Below are positions 9,296 to 17,661 of a stretch of 64,000 nt of DNA, in pieces (positions within the stretch are counted from its first letter, which is position 1; each line of letters begins with the position of its first letter). The notes under the pieces are model-generated. The model searched no databases. It was given only the letters and a program-made list of their open reading frames with translations, and was not told the origin of the DNA. The DNA lies in assembly GCA_035486135.1 (NCBI GenBank), contig DATHNI010000077.1, forward strand, positions 1 through 64,000, written 5' to 3'. The position numbers and the translations under genes are program-made. The DNA comes from JASHVB01 sp035486135 (GTDB lineage: Bacteria > Pseudomonadota > Alphaproteobacteria > Acetobacterales > Acetobacteraceae).

Positions 9296-10111
9296 TTAGC
9301 CGGCTACGATACGGCAGCGCCTGGAGCGCAATCCGCCGAGCATCGCAATCGCGCCACCCAGCAGCGCAAGGCTGGCGGGCTCGGGAGCCGAGATGTCCAC
9401 CGAAACATCGAACCGGTCGTTATCGAACGCGCTGGAGACCGTGCCGCCGTTCAGGCCGGTGTATAGCGAACTCAGGTAACCCGGAAGAGTGTCGGTCTCA
9501 GCGACATATTGTTCCAGCAGGTCGGTGATCCCGAGCGAGTAAGTACTGGATGGGCTGAGCTGTGCCGTGAACGTCCCGCTGGTCTGGACCGCACTGTAGG
9601 CGGTATTTGTGCACGGATTTCCAACGGTACCCAGGCACACGCCGTCCGTGGGATCTTGCAACACGGTTGTGACGCCGAGACTGGTGAAGACGTTCGAGCT
9701 GTTGCCAAGCGTGACCTCGAAGATGTCACCTGTGTTTTGCCCGAGGGAATCGATGCTGATCGTCGCGACCCAGTATCCGCCGCCGCTCAGGGTTGGGGTG
9801 GTGATCGGGATCAGGCCGCTGACCAGCATTGAGCCCGTGCCAGCTTCCAGCGGGCCGTTGACGAGTGGCAGGGTCGAGGGCGGTGCGTTGGGATTTGGAT
9901 ATGTCGGGTTTGGGCAGCCGCTATACGATCCGGGGGAGCACAATCCGCCGACCTGCGGTTGGCCATCACCGGTATACGCCGAACCTGGCGCTGCCTTTGT
10001 CAGGTAGCTTGTCTGATACTCATAGGTCGTGTCGAACGCGATTTGCGCGCGGGCCTCGGAGATCGACACGCCGAGGGTCAGCACCGTTGTCGCTAGCAGA
10101 ATCCGAATCAT
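9296..10111 (-). CDS. PEP-CTERM sorting-domain secreted protein
   Basis: This 271-residue exported protein has a signal peptide (about 1-22, ending 'SEARAQ'). The C-terminal sorting tail begins 'PEPASLALLGG', continues as a hydrophobic segment and ends in an Arg-rich cluster. That PEP-CTERM architecture is recognised by an exosortase (EpsH/XrtA type), which removes the tail and is usually linked to EPS production. The middle is Thr/Ser/Gly-rich and without a recognised enzyme domain. No exosortase gene is in the window. It lies tail to tail with tadD. Confidence 0.85.
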   Translation of the reverse strand: MIRILLATTVLTLGVSISEARAQIAFDTTYEYQTSYLTKAAPGSAYTGDGQPQVGGLCSPGSYSGCPNPTYPNPNAPPSTLPLVNGPLEAGTGSMLVSGLIPITTPTLSGGGYWVATISIDSLGQNTGDIFEVTLGNSSNVFTSLGVTTVLQDPTDGVCLGTVGNPCTNTAYSAVQTSGTFTAQLSPSSTYSLGITDLLEQYVAETDTLPGYLSSLYTGLNGGTVSSAFDNDRFDVSVDISAPEPASLALLGGAIAMLGGLRSRRCRIVAG

Positions 10112-10325
10112 CTCAAAAAATCCTACTTTCGAGCAACGCTGGCCACTCGTGTCAAACTTCCACGGCGCCCTGGCGCAAAACTATCGGGATTCATGTGCAA
10201 CAGTCAATGACATTTAGCGAGATTTATGTCTAAATAAAGATGATCCGTCGCGACGGAGACTCGATTTGGCTCCCGGGCCCGGCACGACGTGCGGGGTCAT
10301 GAGATTTCATGACAATCGTGAGACG
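10112..10325. promoter_or_regulatory. AT-richer spacer with palindromes between two minus-strand genes
   Basis: This 214-bp stretch follows the GT-C-like gene (stop at 10326) and precedes the PEP-CTERM gene (start at 10111), both on the minus strand. It contains a perfect 14-bp palindrome TCCGTCGCGACGGA at 10246-10259 and an inverted repeat GTCATGA/TCATGAC at 10299-10316. These could serve as terminator or operator. It is markedly AT-richer than its surroundings near 10200-10240. No RpoN -24/-12 site with correct spacing was found. Confidence 0.4.
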
Positions 10326-12104
10326 TCAGTAAATGATCATATATAGATCGTATCCACCGGCGCCATCCTCCCTCAGTTGGCGCAACCAAACCGGGGGTTC
10401 GCCGCGCGACAGCCTGTCCCACAACGTCTCCCGCGGCAGATCCGCGACCATGAAGCTGCGCCTGGCATTGCGGCAGAACAGGACGAGCGAGGCGCGGGTC
10501 GCTCGCACCGCCGCGGGGACCGCACCGTCCACATTGCTCCGCCACGCCGCGCGCAGCCGCAAATAGGCGTTGGGATCGCTGTGGTACAGCGATCCGACCG
10601 TCAGCAGTCCGGTGCGATAGAGAATCTCGGGCGTGTCGTTTACGTCGGCCAGTACGACCTGGCCCGCGAACGCCGCCAGCATCGGTGCCGCTGCCTGCAG
10701 GTCGCAGGGACCGGTCGGGGCCTCCGCCCCAGCAGCACCGGCGATTGCTCGTTGGATAGCCAGGGGTCCAACAATCAGCCCGAGCATCAGGGTGAGCCGG
10801 GCTGCGGCCGCCAGCGTCGGCGACCGGCGGTCGAAATGCCGGCTGATCATCGTGACGGCGATCGGGACCATGGCAGCCCCGGCACAGGCGGAATAGATGG
10901 TAAAGCGCCGATGCAGCACGCCCATCAGCAACAGCAGCGCGCAGCAGATCGCCAGATAGGCCCAACCGGCCGAGCGGCGCCGCACCGCAAGGAACAGTGC
11001 GAGCATCGTCCCGAACAACCCCGGCAGAAGGAACAGTGCCGCGTCGGCGAAGGAGGCGATGGGACGCATCTCGGCGATGGCGTCGAAGAAGGCATGGGCT
11101 TGCTGTCCGTTCAGCACGGCCTCGGGTCCGCGCAGCAGGGACGGGCACAGCGCAAGCCAGACCAAGGCACAAACCAGGGCAATGCCGCAGCCCAGCACGG
11201 CACGCGTCCGCCTGGATGTCTGTCGGCGATCAAGTCCCCACAGCGACCAGCCGATCAGGGCGCACAGCAACGCCAGAACGAGCCAGCCGAATGACAGCCG
11301 GTCGATTTCGACGGTGAGGTAGCCGCCATGCGGCGGGTCAACTGCCAGCGCCAGCCCAACGACCAGGGCCAGGCTGGTGCCCAAGGCGGCGCATGCCTCT
11401 CCCCAGGCGGGCCGTTCAGGCTCGATCAGCCAACCGAACCCGACTCCGGCAAATGCCATCAGCGCGAAAGGCATAACCTCCGGGCTCACCCATGCACCGA
11501 AGCCAGCCCAGGCACCGAGCATCCAGCCCGCGCCGACGCCAGCAGTCCCGGCGCGGGCCGCCCAGCCGGCGCACATCACGGCGGCCAGGGCGACCAGGAT
11601 GTGGTGGTGCACCACGCCCGGGATCGCGTAGCCGACCACCGGCATCGCGAGGGCGCCGCACAGTGCAGCAGTCCAGCGCGAGTCGGGGTCGCTCAGGTTT
11701 GCGCCGGCCCAGGCCAGCGCCAGCCCAAGCAACCCCGCGCCGAGCGGCCCAAGCGCGATTCCGGCCCAGCGCAACGCCTCATGCTCGCCCAGCAGCGGCA
11801 TCAGCGGTGTCGCCAACACGAGCAACAGGCTGTCGAGCAAGTGCGACCAGTAGAGCAAAGTGCCCGAGCCGGACGCGTCGCGCGCGACAATGTCGATCGG
11901 TGCATGCGCATGCATGATGTCGTGCAGCCGGACGAGTCGCATGTAGCTGTCGGGATTGAGCAGGGAACCGCGAATCAACGCTTTGAATTCAAAGTGTGCG
12001 ACCGCGATGTCGATGGACAGCGCGAGGAAGAAACATACTATCGCCTGCGAAACAGAGAAGCGGGCGATCACGCCCGACTCAGATCGCAGCGGGGAACTTG
12101 CCAT
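10326..12104 (-). CDS. Polytopic membrane protein, GT-C glycosyltransferase-like
   Basis: This 592-residue protein has about 12 hydrophobic helices. After the first helix (about 18-38) a periplasmic loop carries 'NPDSYMRLVRLHDIM' (about 51-65), which resembles the acidic first-loop motif of GT-C transferases such as STT3/PglB. A long C-terminal soluble part (about 470-592) contains a Cys pair ('GPCDLQ', 'VLFCRNA'). This suggests a polyprenyl-phosphate-dependent glycosyl- or oligosaccharyl-transferase of the inner membrane, but the family is not securely identified. It sits alone, divergent from the small membrane protein at 12264. Confidence 0.65.
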   Translation of the reverse strand: MASSPLRSESGVIARFSVSQAIVCFFLALSIDIAVAHFEFKALIRGSLLNPDSYMRLVRLHDIMHAHAPIDIVARDASGSGTLLYWSHLLDSLLLVLATPLMPLLGEHEALRWAGIALGPLGAGLLGLALAWAGANLSDPDSRWTAALCGALAMPVVGYAIPGVVHHHILVALAAVMCAGWAARAGTAGVGAGWMLGAWAGFGAWVSPEVMPFALMAFAGVGFGWLIEPERPAWGEACAALGTSLALVVGLALAVDPPHGGYLTVEIDRLSFGWLVLALLCALIGWSLWGLDRRQTSRRTRAVLGCGIALVCALVWLALCPSLLRGPEAVLNGQQAHAFFDAIAEMRPIASFADAALFLLPGLFGTMLALFLAVRRRSAGWAYLAICCALLLLMGVLHRRFTIYSACAGAAMVPIAVTMISRHFDRRSPTLAAAARLTLMLGLIVGPLAIQRAIAGAAGAEAPTGPCDLQAAAPMLAAFAGQVVLADVNDTPEILYRTGLLTVGSLYHSDPNAYLRLRAAWRSNVDGAVPAAVRATRASLVLFCRNARRSFMVADLPRETLWDRLSRGEPPVWLRQLREDGAGGYDLYMIIY

Positions 12105-12263
12105 TCAGGTGGCCGCTGGATCAGGCGATCGTGAAACAGTCGTCATACGAGATGCACACCCAATTGTGAATTCTCTACCGGATGCAACCAATTTGTTAAT
12201 CTTTTCGGCGTTGAATGCTCCCACGCCCGATAACGATCTGATGACGCGGGTAGGACACGATCG

Positions 12264-12725
12264 ATGTTGTACATCGCGACCATGCTTGGCTTTGCCAGCC
12301 CATTCGTTCTCGAACACCGGTTTACCATTGTGTTCAGGTTGTGGCTGAAGCTGGCATTGCATCTCGCGCTTGTATTCGGCATTGCCGCCATGGTCTACGG
12401 CTTGTTGCTCCTGATGTTCACCGAGACCTATCCGCCCGGCAGGCCGATGGCCACTGTGGTGTACGGGGTTGGCCTGGCAGTTGCCGGACTGGTAGCCATT
12501 TGCGCCGGGACCCTGACCGCGCCGGAGCGGCTCGCGAAGGTCACCTTCATGGCGACCACCGCCCTTGTCATCCTGCTTCCCCTTGGACTGTATGTTCGGA
12601 CGGCCGCGGCCGGTGAGTTGCACGCGGGGTACATATGGTACCTCGTGGGTGGCATCGCCGGCAGCCTCGCGGCGACGCGGCTGATGCCGTGGCTGCGCGC
12701 GGACCCGACGATGTCGCACACCTGA
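12264..12725 (+). CDS. Small membrane protein, four predicted helices
   Basis: This 153-residue protein is almost wholly hydrophobic, with helices near 24-48, 64-84, 93-110 and 120-140. No family was recognised. It starts at an ATG just after a GGA-containing stretch and is divergent from the GT-C-like gene with a 159-bp shared upstream region. It may be a GtrA/flippase-like accessory of surface glycan export, judged only from context and size. Confidence 0.65.
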   Translation: MLYIATMLGFASPFVLEHRFTIVFRLWLKLALHLALVFGIAAMVYGLLLLMFTETYPPGRPMATVVYGVGLAVAGLVAICAGTLTAPERLAKVTFMATTALVILLPLGLYVRTAAAGELHAGYIWYLVGGIAGSLAATRLMPWLRADPTMSHT

Positions 12726-12977
12726 CGATCGCCGCCCGGAAGGCCACACGCTTGATCTGTGCGTGGTATTGCGGGTGATCTGAACGCATCGGACAGACGC
12801 CGGCGCGATGGTTCGCGGCGCATGCGAACCTTTGCTTGCCCATGGACGCTGCGCCCGACAGGATGACGATGAGCGGGATAGTGCGGTCACCACACCCTGG
12901 CGGTGAATATCGGCCCGGCATCGGTCGAAATCAGCAGCCACGTGGCGCGCCGGAACCAGTAACCGCGAAGCCGCCGG

Positions 12978-14393
12978 TCATGCGGAAGATGCTGCCTCGT
13001 TCAGGATATCTTCGCCGGACACCGATACTTTGCCGGTGATTGTCAACGCCTGCTGCACCTGCGAGTACAGCTTCCGATCCTCCAGCGAGAGGTCCTGGAT
13101 AAAGCCTAATTCCTGGTGCCCAAACGTGCTGAGTGAGACGTACTTGGTCGACTCGTTCCGCCTCGTAGCCGCGGAAATTCCCCATTCGGCCTCCAGCCAC
13201 GGGTTGTAATGGGCCGTATCCGTGACTTCGACCAGATGGCGGGCCAGGCGTTCGACCACGGCCTGCGCATCGCCGCCGCCCAGCCAGCGGCACATCGAAT
13301 TCGGCTCGACGATCTCGCTGTTAGAAAGAATCCTACGCGCATACTTGTCGACGAACTGCGGGGTTACCGCGGGCGGCAATTCCTTCAGGTCCAGCGCGTG
13401 CAGCCACTCCTCGGTGTCCCGTTCGACCACCCCGGCGTCGATATTGAGCTGAAACTTCGTGAGGACATAATTGATCTGTGAGAGTGCGATCTCGGTCGGA
13501 TCCCGCATGATGGTAAAAACCCGATCCGCCGGACGGACCAGGCCCGCGTCCGCGTAAAAGTCCAGCGGTATATGGCCGCGGACGAATACCGCATCGGCGA
13601 ACGCCAGCTCCCGGACAAATCCGGCCAGGGCCTCGAACAATTCCTCCTTGGTTGTCCAGCTTGTCTCCATCAGCCGCTGCTCGAGCGACGGGAACCGCGA
13701 CGTGAGGTGATAAGACAGGTCGCTGCCGGCACATTTCGGGATGTGCACGAACATCAGCCGCTGCTTTTCCGGAAACGCCCGCAACGCGAAGGGTACCACG
13801 TTCTGTTGGAACCGCGGCGAATACATCAGGTCGTTCAGGTAGTCGCGTGCCAGCGGCGGGGACCAGGTCAGGCCGCGGGGCTGCACCTCCGGCACCTGGC
13901 CCATGACACTGTAGTCGAGATGGCTGGGCCGCACCCGCCCGAAATCCAGCCGGCAAAGCAGGGTGTAAAGTTCCATTGGCGGCTCGAGCAGCGCGAACAA
14001 CCGGAACAGCGTTCGCGGATCGACCGGGGCGGGAACGATCAGTTGTTCCTGCTTCCGTAGTGGCGCGGCGACAACTGTCGCCTCGGTGGCGCCACGCGCG
14101 AGCAGTGCATTGCCATGCCCGAGCGACATGCCTGAGTCCGCGAATCGCACGGCGATCTTGGCGGCCTCGGCAATAGGCAGCGCTGGCGCGAATTCATAGC
14201 GGAAACCGTGCCGGCCCTCGCCGAACAAGCCCATATGCCGCAGATCCGGCCTGGGCTGGTCACAAGCCAATTGCGCGAGTTTTCGCCCGTTGACAAAGAT
14301 CGAAACCGCGACACGCTCGTCCGGCGCGGCGTCGTCCGCGGCCCAGCCGGTAATGACCTGCCGCGTTATCCTGTCGACATGGCCTTGGAGCAT
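12978..14393 (-). CDS. Sulfotransferase-like protein A (paralogue of 14550-15971)
   Basis: This 471-residue protein has an N-terminal module (about 1-95, 'GHVDRITRQVITGWAADD') seen as a prefix on surface-glycan enzymes, then a sulfotransferase-type P-loop domain. 'FVHIPKCAGSDLSYHL' (about 215-230) matches the 5'-phosphosulfate loop of PAPS sulfotransferases. 'FTIMRDPTEIALSQINYVL' (about 293-312) matches the 3'-phosphate-binding strand/helix with the conserved Arg and Ser. The substrate is unknown; a surface polysaccharide is the natural guess. It is divergent from, and clearly homologous to, the next gene. Confidence 0.75.
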   Translation of the reverse strand: MLQGHVDRITRQVITGWAADDAAPDERVAVSIFVNGRKLAQLACDQPRPDLRHMGLFGEGRHGFRYEFAPALPIAEAAKIAVRFADSGMSLGHGNALLARGATEATVVAAPLRKQEQLIVPAPVDPRTLFRLFALLEPPMELYTLLCRLDFGRVRPSHLDYSVMGQVPEVQPRGLTWSPPLARDYLNDLMYSPRFQQNVVPFALRAFPEKQRLMFVHIPKCAGSDLSYHLTSRFPSLEQRLMETSWTTKEELFEALAGFVRELAFADAVFVRGHIPLDFYADAGLVRPADRVFTIMRDPTEIALSQINYVLTKFQLNIDAGVVERDTEEWLHALDLKELPPAVTPQFVDKYARRILSNSEIVEPNSMCRWLGGGDAQAVVERLARHLVEVTDTAHYNPWLEAEWGISAATRRNESTKYVSLSTFGHQELGFIQDLSLEDRKLYSQVQQALTITGKVSVSGEDILNEAASSA

Positions 14394-14549
14394 CTATCTC
14401 GCCACATGCTGTCGTTAACCTTCCCACATTTTTCTGTCATATTCAATGCGACAATAACGCGCGGCGTCTCCCATCCTCCGACCCCGTAGGACGCCATCCG
14501 TGGCGAAAAAATCCTGGCCAGGCCGGCTTTCCGGCGTTATTGAGCTTGG

Positions 14550-15971
14550 ATGCTGCGTGGCCACGTCGATCTTCTTACCTCCACCGTCCTCGCCGGATGG
14601 GCGGTCGATCTCATACGGCCGAACGAGCCGGTCGATATTTGCATTTTCGTGGACGGCCACAAGCTGGCGCAGGTGACGTGCGACCACCTGCGGGAGGACC
14701 TGATCGGGATAGAAGGCCTTGGCAACGGGCGGCACGGCTTCCGTTACAATCCGTACCCGCCCCTCACCGGCCCGGCGCCGAAGCGTGTCACCGTGCGTCA
14801 TGCCAGCACTGGCCGCATTCTCGGCAACGGTGACCTCGTGCTGCACGCCGGCACGACCACGCCGCCGGCCGATCTCTCTGCCGATCTGCCCACGGACTGC
14901 CTGATCGTGCCCGCGCCCGAGACACCACGGCAGACCTTCGATCTGTTTTCCCTCTACGACCGTGGCCAGGGCCTGTACAACCTGCTGCGCCAGATGGACT
15001 TCTCTGGCCGCTCGGCGACCCAGTTGGCATACGCCGCGCTTGGCGGGCTCGCGCCGGTGGCCGATAAAGTTCCGCCCGTCTGGCAGCCCGAAGCCGCACG
15101 CGACATGCTGAACGAGTTGCTGCTGTCGCGTGACTTTCAGCAGAATGTCCTGCGCCTGTTGCTGCAGGCGTATCCGGAAAAGCGCCGCCTGCTGCTCGTG
15201 CATATTCCCAAATGCGCCGGCAGTGACTTGTCGCACCATTTGATGGGCCGCTACCCGTCCATCGCAGAGCAATTGCGCGAGCTGCACTGGACCGACAAGC
15301 GGCTGCTGTTCGAGGCCCTGAGCGACACGGTGCGCCGCCTGCACTTTTCCGATACGATCTTCGTGCGCGGCCACGTGAACCTGGCGGATTATCTCGACCA
15401 GGGGCTGGCACGGCCGTGCGACCGGCTGTTCACCATCCTGCGCGACCCGATCGACGGTGCCATTTCCCAGATCAACTATATCCTGATGCGGCTGAAGGAG
15501 GATGTCGCGGCCGGCGAATTCCGGCCTGACATGCAGGATTGGCTGCCGTTCCTCGAATTGGGTGAGTTGCCCAGCGATTTATCCGATGCATTCCTGTGCG
15601 GCGTAGGGGAACGTGCCCTGCGCAGACCGGAAATCGTCATCCCAAATCCGATGTGCCATTGGCTGGGTGGCGGTGCCGCCGATACGGTTCTGGCCCGGCT
15701 GGCCGAGCATGAGGTGGAGGTGACGACCACACAGCAATACGCACGTTGGCGGCGGGAGCGTTGGGGTATCGCGGCGGACACGCGTCAGAACGAGTCGACC
15801 AAGTACCTGACGCGTCACGCCGTGTCGGCGGAAACCCTTGCGTATCTGCGCGAGATCACCGCCGAGGATGCCAGGTTGTATCGTGCCGTGGACCAGCGTC
15901 TGCTACAGACCAGAGCGAGTTCCGTTACAGAGTGGGCAACGATCCCGGTGGAAACAGCGGCGGCGGCGTAA
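14550..15971 (+). CDS. Sulfotransferase-like protein B (paralogue of 12978-14393)
   Basis: This 473-residue protein has the same two-part architecture as protein A. The N-terminal 'GHVDLLTSTVLAGWAVDL' module is followed by the P-loop 'LVHIPKCAGSDLSHHL' (about 213-228) and 'FTILRDPIDGAISQINYIL' (about 292-311). The two proteins align along their whole length, including the spacing of both PAPS-binding motifs, so they arose by duplication. The gene pair is divergently arranged with 156 bp between starts. Function as a glycan sulfotransferase is inferred from motifs only. Confidence 0.75.
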   Translation: MLRGHVDLLTSTVLAGWAVDLIRPNEPVDICIFVDGHKLAQVTCDHLREDLIGIEGLGNGRHGFRYNPYPPLTGPAPKRVTVRHASTGRILGNGDLVLHAGTTTPPADLSADLPTDCLIVPAPETPRQTFDLFSLYDRGQGLYNLLRQMDFSGRSATQLAYAALGGLAPVADKVPPVWQPEAARDMLNELLLSRDFQQNVLRLLLQAYPEKRRLLLVHIPKCAGSDLSHHLMGRYPSIAEQLRELHWTDKRLLFEALSDTVRRLHFSDTIFVRGHVNLADYLDQGLARPCDRLFTILRDPIDGAISQINYILMRLKEDVAAGEFRPDMQDWLPFLELGELPSDLSDAFLCGVGERALRRPEIVIPNPMCHWLGGGAADTVLARLAEHEVEVTTTQQYARWRRERWGIAADTRQNESTKYLTRHAVSAETLAYLREITAEDARLYRAVDQRLLQTRASSVTEWATIPVETAAAA

Positions 15972-16047
15972 TGCTCGGCTTCAACCTGGGCGACATGCCG
16001 CCCTGGCGCGGCATTGTATCATGTCCTGCAATTCGTGAGGTGGAGCG

Positions 16048-17289
16048 GTGAGCACTACGACGCCGCCGAGTGGCGCGACAGCCGCGCGCTGGGGCTACAC
16101 GGCAAGCCTGCCACAGCGTTATGCGGTGAATTACGCGCGCTATCTGAGTCTTGGCGGCCCCGTGCGGCTGGAGGAATTCGTTCAGGGCTTCGTCGCCGGC
16201 GGCGAGAACCAGCACGACATGGCGCGGTTCTACTTCTTCTGCCTCGTGTTCGATCAGCTCACAAAGGAAAGAGTGGCAGGCGATCTTGTCGAACTGGGCG
16301 CCTACAAGGGCCACACGGCGACGCTGCTGGCCGGCATGGCACGCAAGCTCGGCCGCACTGCCTATGTCATGGATACGTTCGAAGGCTTTCATACGGGCGA
16401 TCTGAACGGCATCGATGCCGCGGCCAGCAGCCGGGCTTTCAGCGACACCTCGCTCGAGGCGGTGCGCGCGGCTGTGGGCGAGGACAATGTCCGATACATA
16501 AAGGGCTACTTCCCAGGCACCGCGCGCGAGCTGCCTGACGACGGGCGCTACTGCCTGGTGCACATCGATTGCGATCTGTACGCGCCGATCAAGAGCGCGT
16601 TAGAGTATTTCTACCCTAGAATGGTGCCCGGCGGGTTTCTCATCATCCACGATTATTCCAGCCTTTATTGGAGTGGCGCCGAGAAGGCCATCGACGAGTT
16701 CTTCGCCGACAAGCCCGAGGCTGTTCTGCCGTTGCCCGACAGCGCCGGCAGTGTCGCCGTCCGCAAGGTCAGGTCGCGCGATCCAAATGGCAACTGGCTG
16801 GAGCAAAAGCGGGCCTCATTGCTGCGCAACGAATGGGTTTTGGCCGCGCATGGCGGCTTGCGTGAATTGCTGGGATCGGGCTGGAGCGGGCCTGAGGACT
16901 GGGGTGTCTGGGGCGTCGGCGAGGCGCATGAACTGCTGTTGGTTCTGCCGCCCCATGTGGATGGCGAGATAGAGCTGCAAATGGACGTTCACGTCGTACT
17001 GCTTGGCGATCGAACGAATCAGCAATTCGATGTTTTGCTTGGCGACCAGACGCTCGCCAAATGGGAATTCACGTTGCGAACCAACCGAGGTATCCGGTCC
17101 GTGCGCGTTCCGGTCGCGACCGCGGCAGGCGATCACGGCCAGCCCCGGTCGGTCAGGTTGATGTTCCGGCCGCTGACGGTTGCCTCGCCCGCCGAGCTCG
17201 ATCCTAGCCTGACTGAAAGGCGTCCGGTCGGTCTGGCTTTGCACCGGATGAGGTTTGATACGGTAAAGCGCCAGGTTTCGCCACCGTGA
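16048..17289 (+). CDS. TylF/MycF-type O-methyltransferase with C-terminal beta domain
   Basis: This 413-residue protein has a class I SAM methyltransferase of the macrocin O-methyltransferase family in its N-terminal half (about 20-240): 'DLVELGAYKGHTATLLAGMA' is the SAM-binding glycine loop, 'VMDTFEGF' the adjacent acidic strand, and 'LVHIDCDLYAPIKSALEYF' the metal/substrate region with Asp residues. The remaining ~165 residues ('GWSGPEDWGVWGVGEAHELLLV') look like a beta-sandwich attached to glycan enzymes. The start is GTG at 16048 with GAGGTGGAG upstream. It probably methylates a sugar of the surface glycan. Confidence 0.75.
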   Translation: MSTTTPPSGATAARWGYTASLPQRYAVNYARYLSLGGPVRLEEFVQGFVAGGENQHDMARFYFFCLVFDQLTKERVAGDLVELGAYKGHTATLLAGMARKLGRTAYVMDTFEGFHTGDLNGIDAAASSRAFSDTSLEAVRAAVGEDNVRYIKGYFPGTARELPDDGRYCLVHIDCDLYAPIKSALEYFYPRMVPGGFLIIHDYSSLYWSGAEKAIDEFFADKPEAVLPLPDSAGSVAVRKVRSRDPNGNWLEQKRASLLRNEWVLAAHGGLRELLGSGWSGPEDWGVWGVGEAHELLLVLPPHVDGEIELQMDVHVVLLGDRTNQQFDVLLGDQTLAKWEFTLRTNRGIRSVRVPVATAAGDHGQPRSVRLMFRPLTVASPAELDPSLTERRPVGLALHRMRFDTVKRQVSPP

Positions 17290-17530
17290 GGCGGCCACCT
17301 CGTTCTGAGCACTATGCCGGTCCACCTGGGCCGCATGCCCGAAGCGATCAAGCGTGCGTTCCGGGCCGTCGTCCTGGGGCCCGGCTACGGCCATTTCCAG
17401 CGCAGCCTGGATCATCTGCTGGCCGAAAGCCGCGTCTGGCACCGGCCCTACGTGTCATTGCGAGTTGACCACCGGCTTGGCGGCCGACCCGCCATCAATG
17501 AAACTGTGAGGCCGTCAAGCGAAGGACACA

Positions 17531-17621
17531 CCCCCCTCCCCTTGAGGGAGGGGGTTGGGGGGAGGGGTCTCGTGCCGCACGGACCCCTCCCCCCAACCCC
17601 CTCCCACAGGGGGAGGGGGAG
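17531..17621. repeat. G-rich palindromic element, copy 1
   Basis: This is a 91-bp imperfect inverted repeat with arms CCCCTCCCCTTGAGGGAGGG... and its complement around a short centre (about 17568-17582). It lies between the convergent methyltransferase and barrel-protein genes. One arm contains four runs of three or more Gs within 22 bases, a G-quadruplex-type motif. It is flanked by short fragments related to the other palindrome family ('GTGTCATTGCGAG' at 17452-17464). See copies at 33031, 37437 (half) and 47391. Confidence 0.85.
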
Positions 17622-17661
17622 CAGCTTGCTCCTAACAATGACAAGAAGCCGTCGCTTCAGG

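Noticed and set aside
10112..10150. RpoN-like TGGCC...TTGC site upstream of the PEP-CTERM gene
   Set aside because: Only 8 bases separate the GG and GC elements instead of 10.
10377..11294. Plus-strand open frames opposite the GT-C-like membrane gene
   Set aside because: Gln/Arg-rich composition typical of antisense shadows; the minus-strand frame has regular hydrophobic helices.
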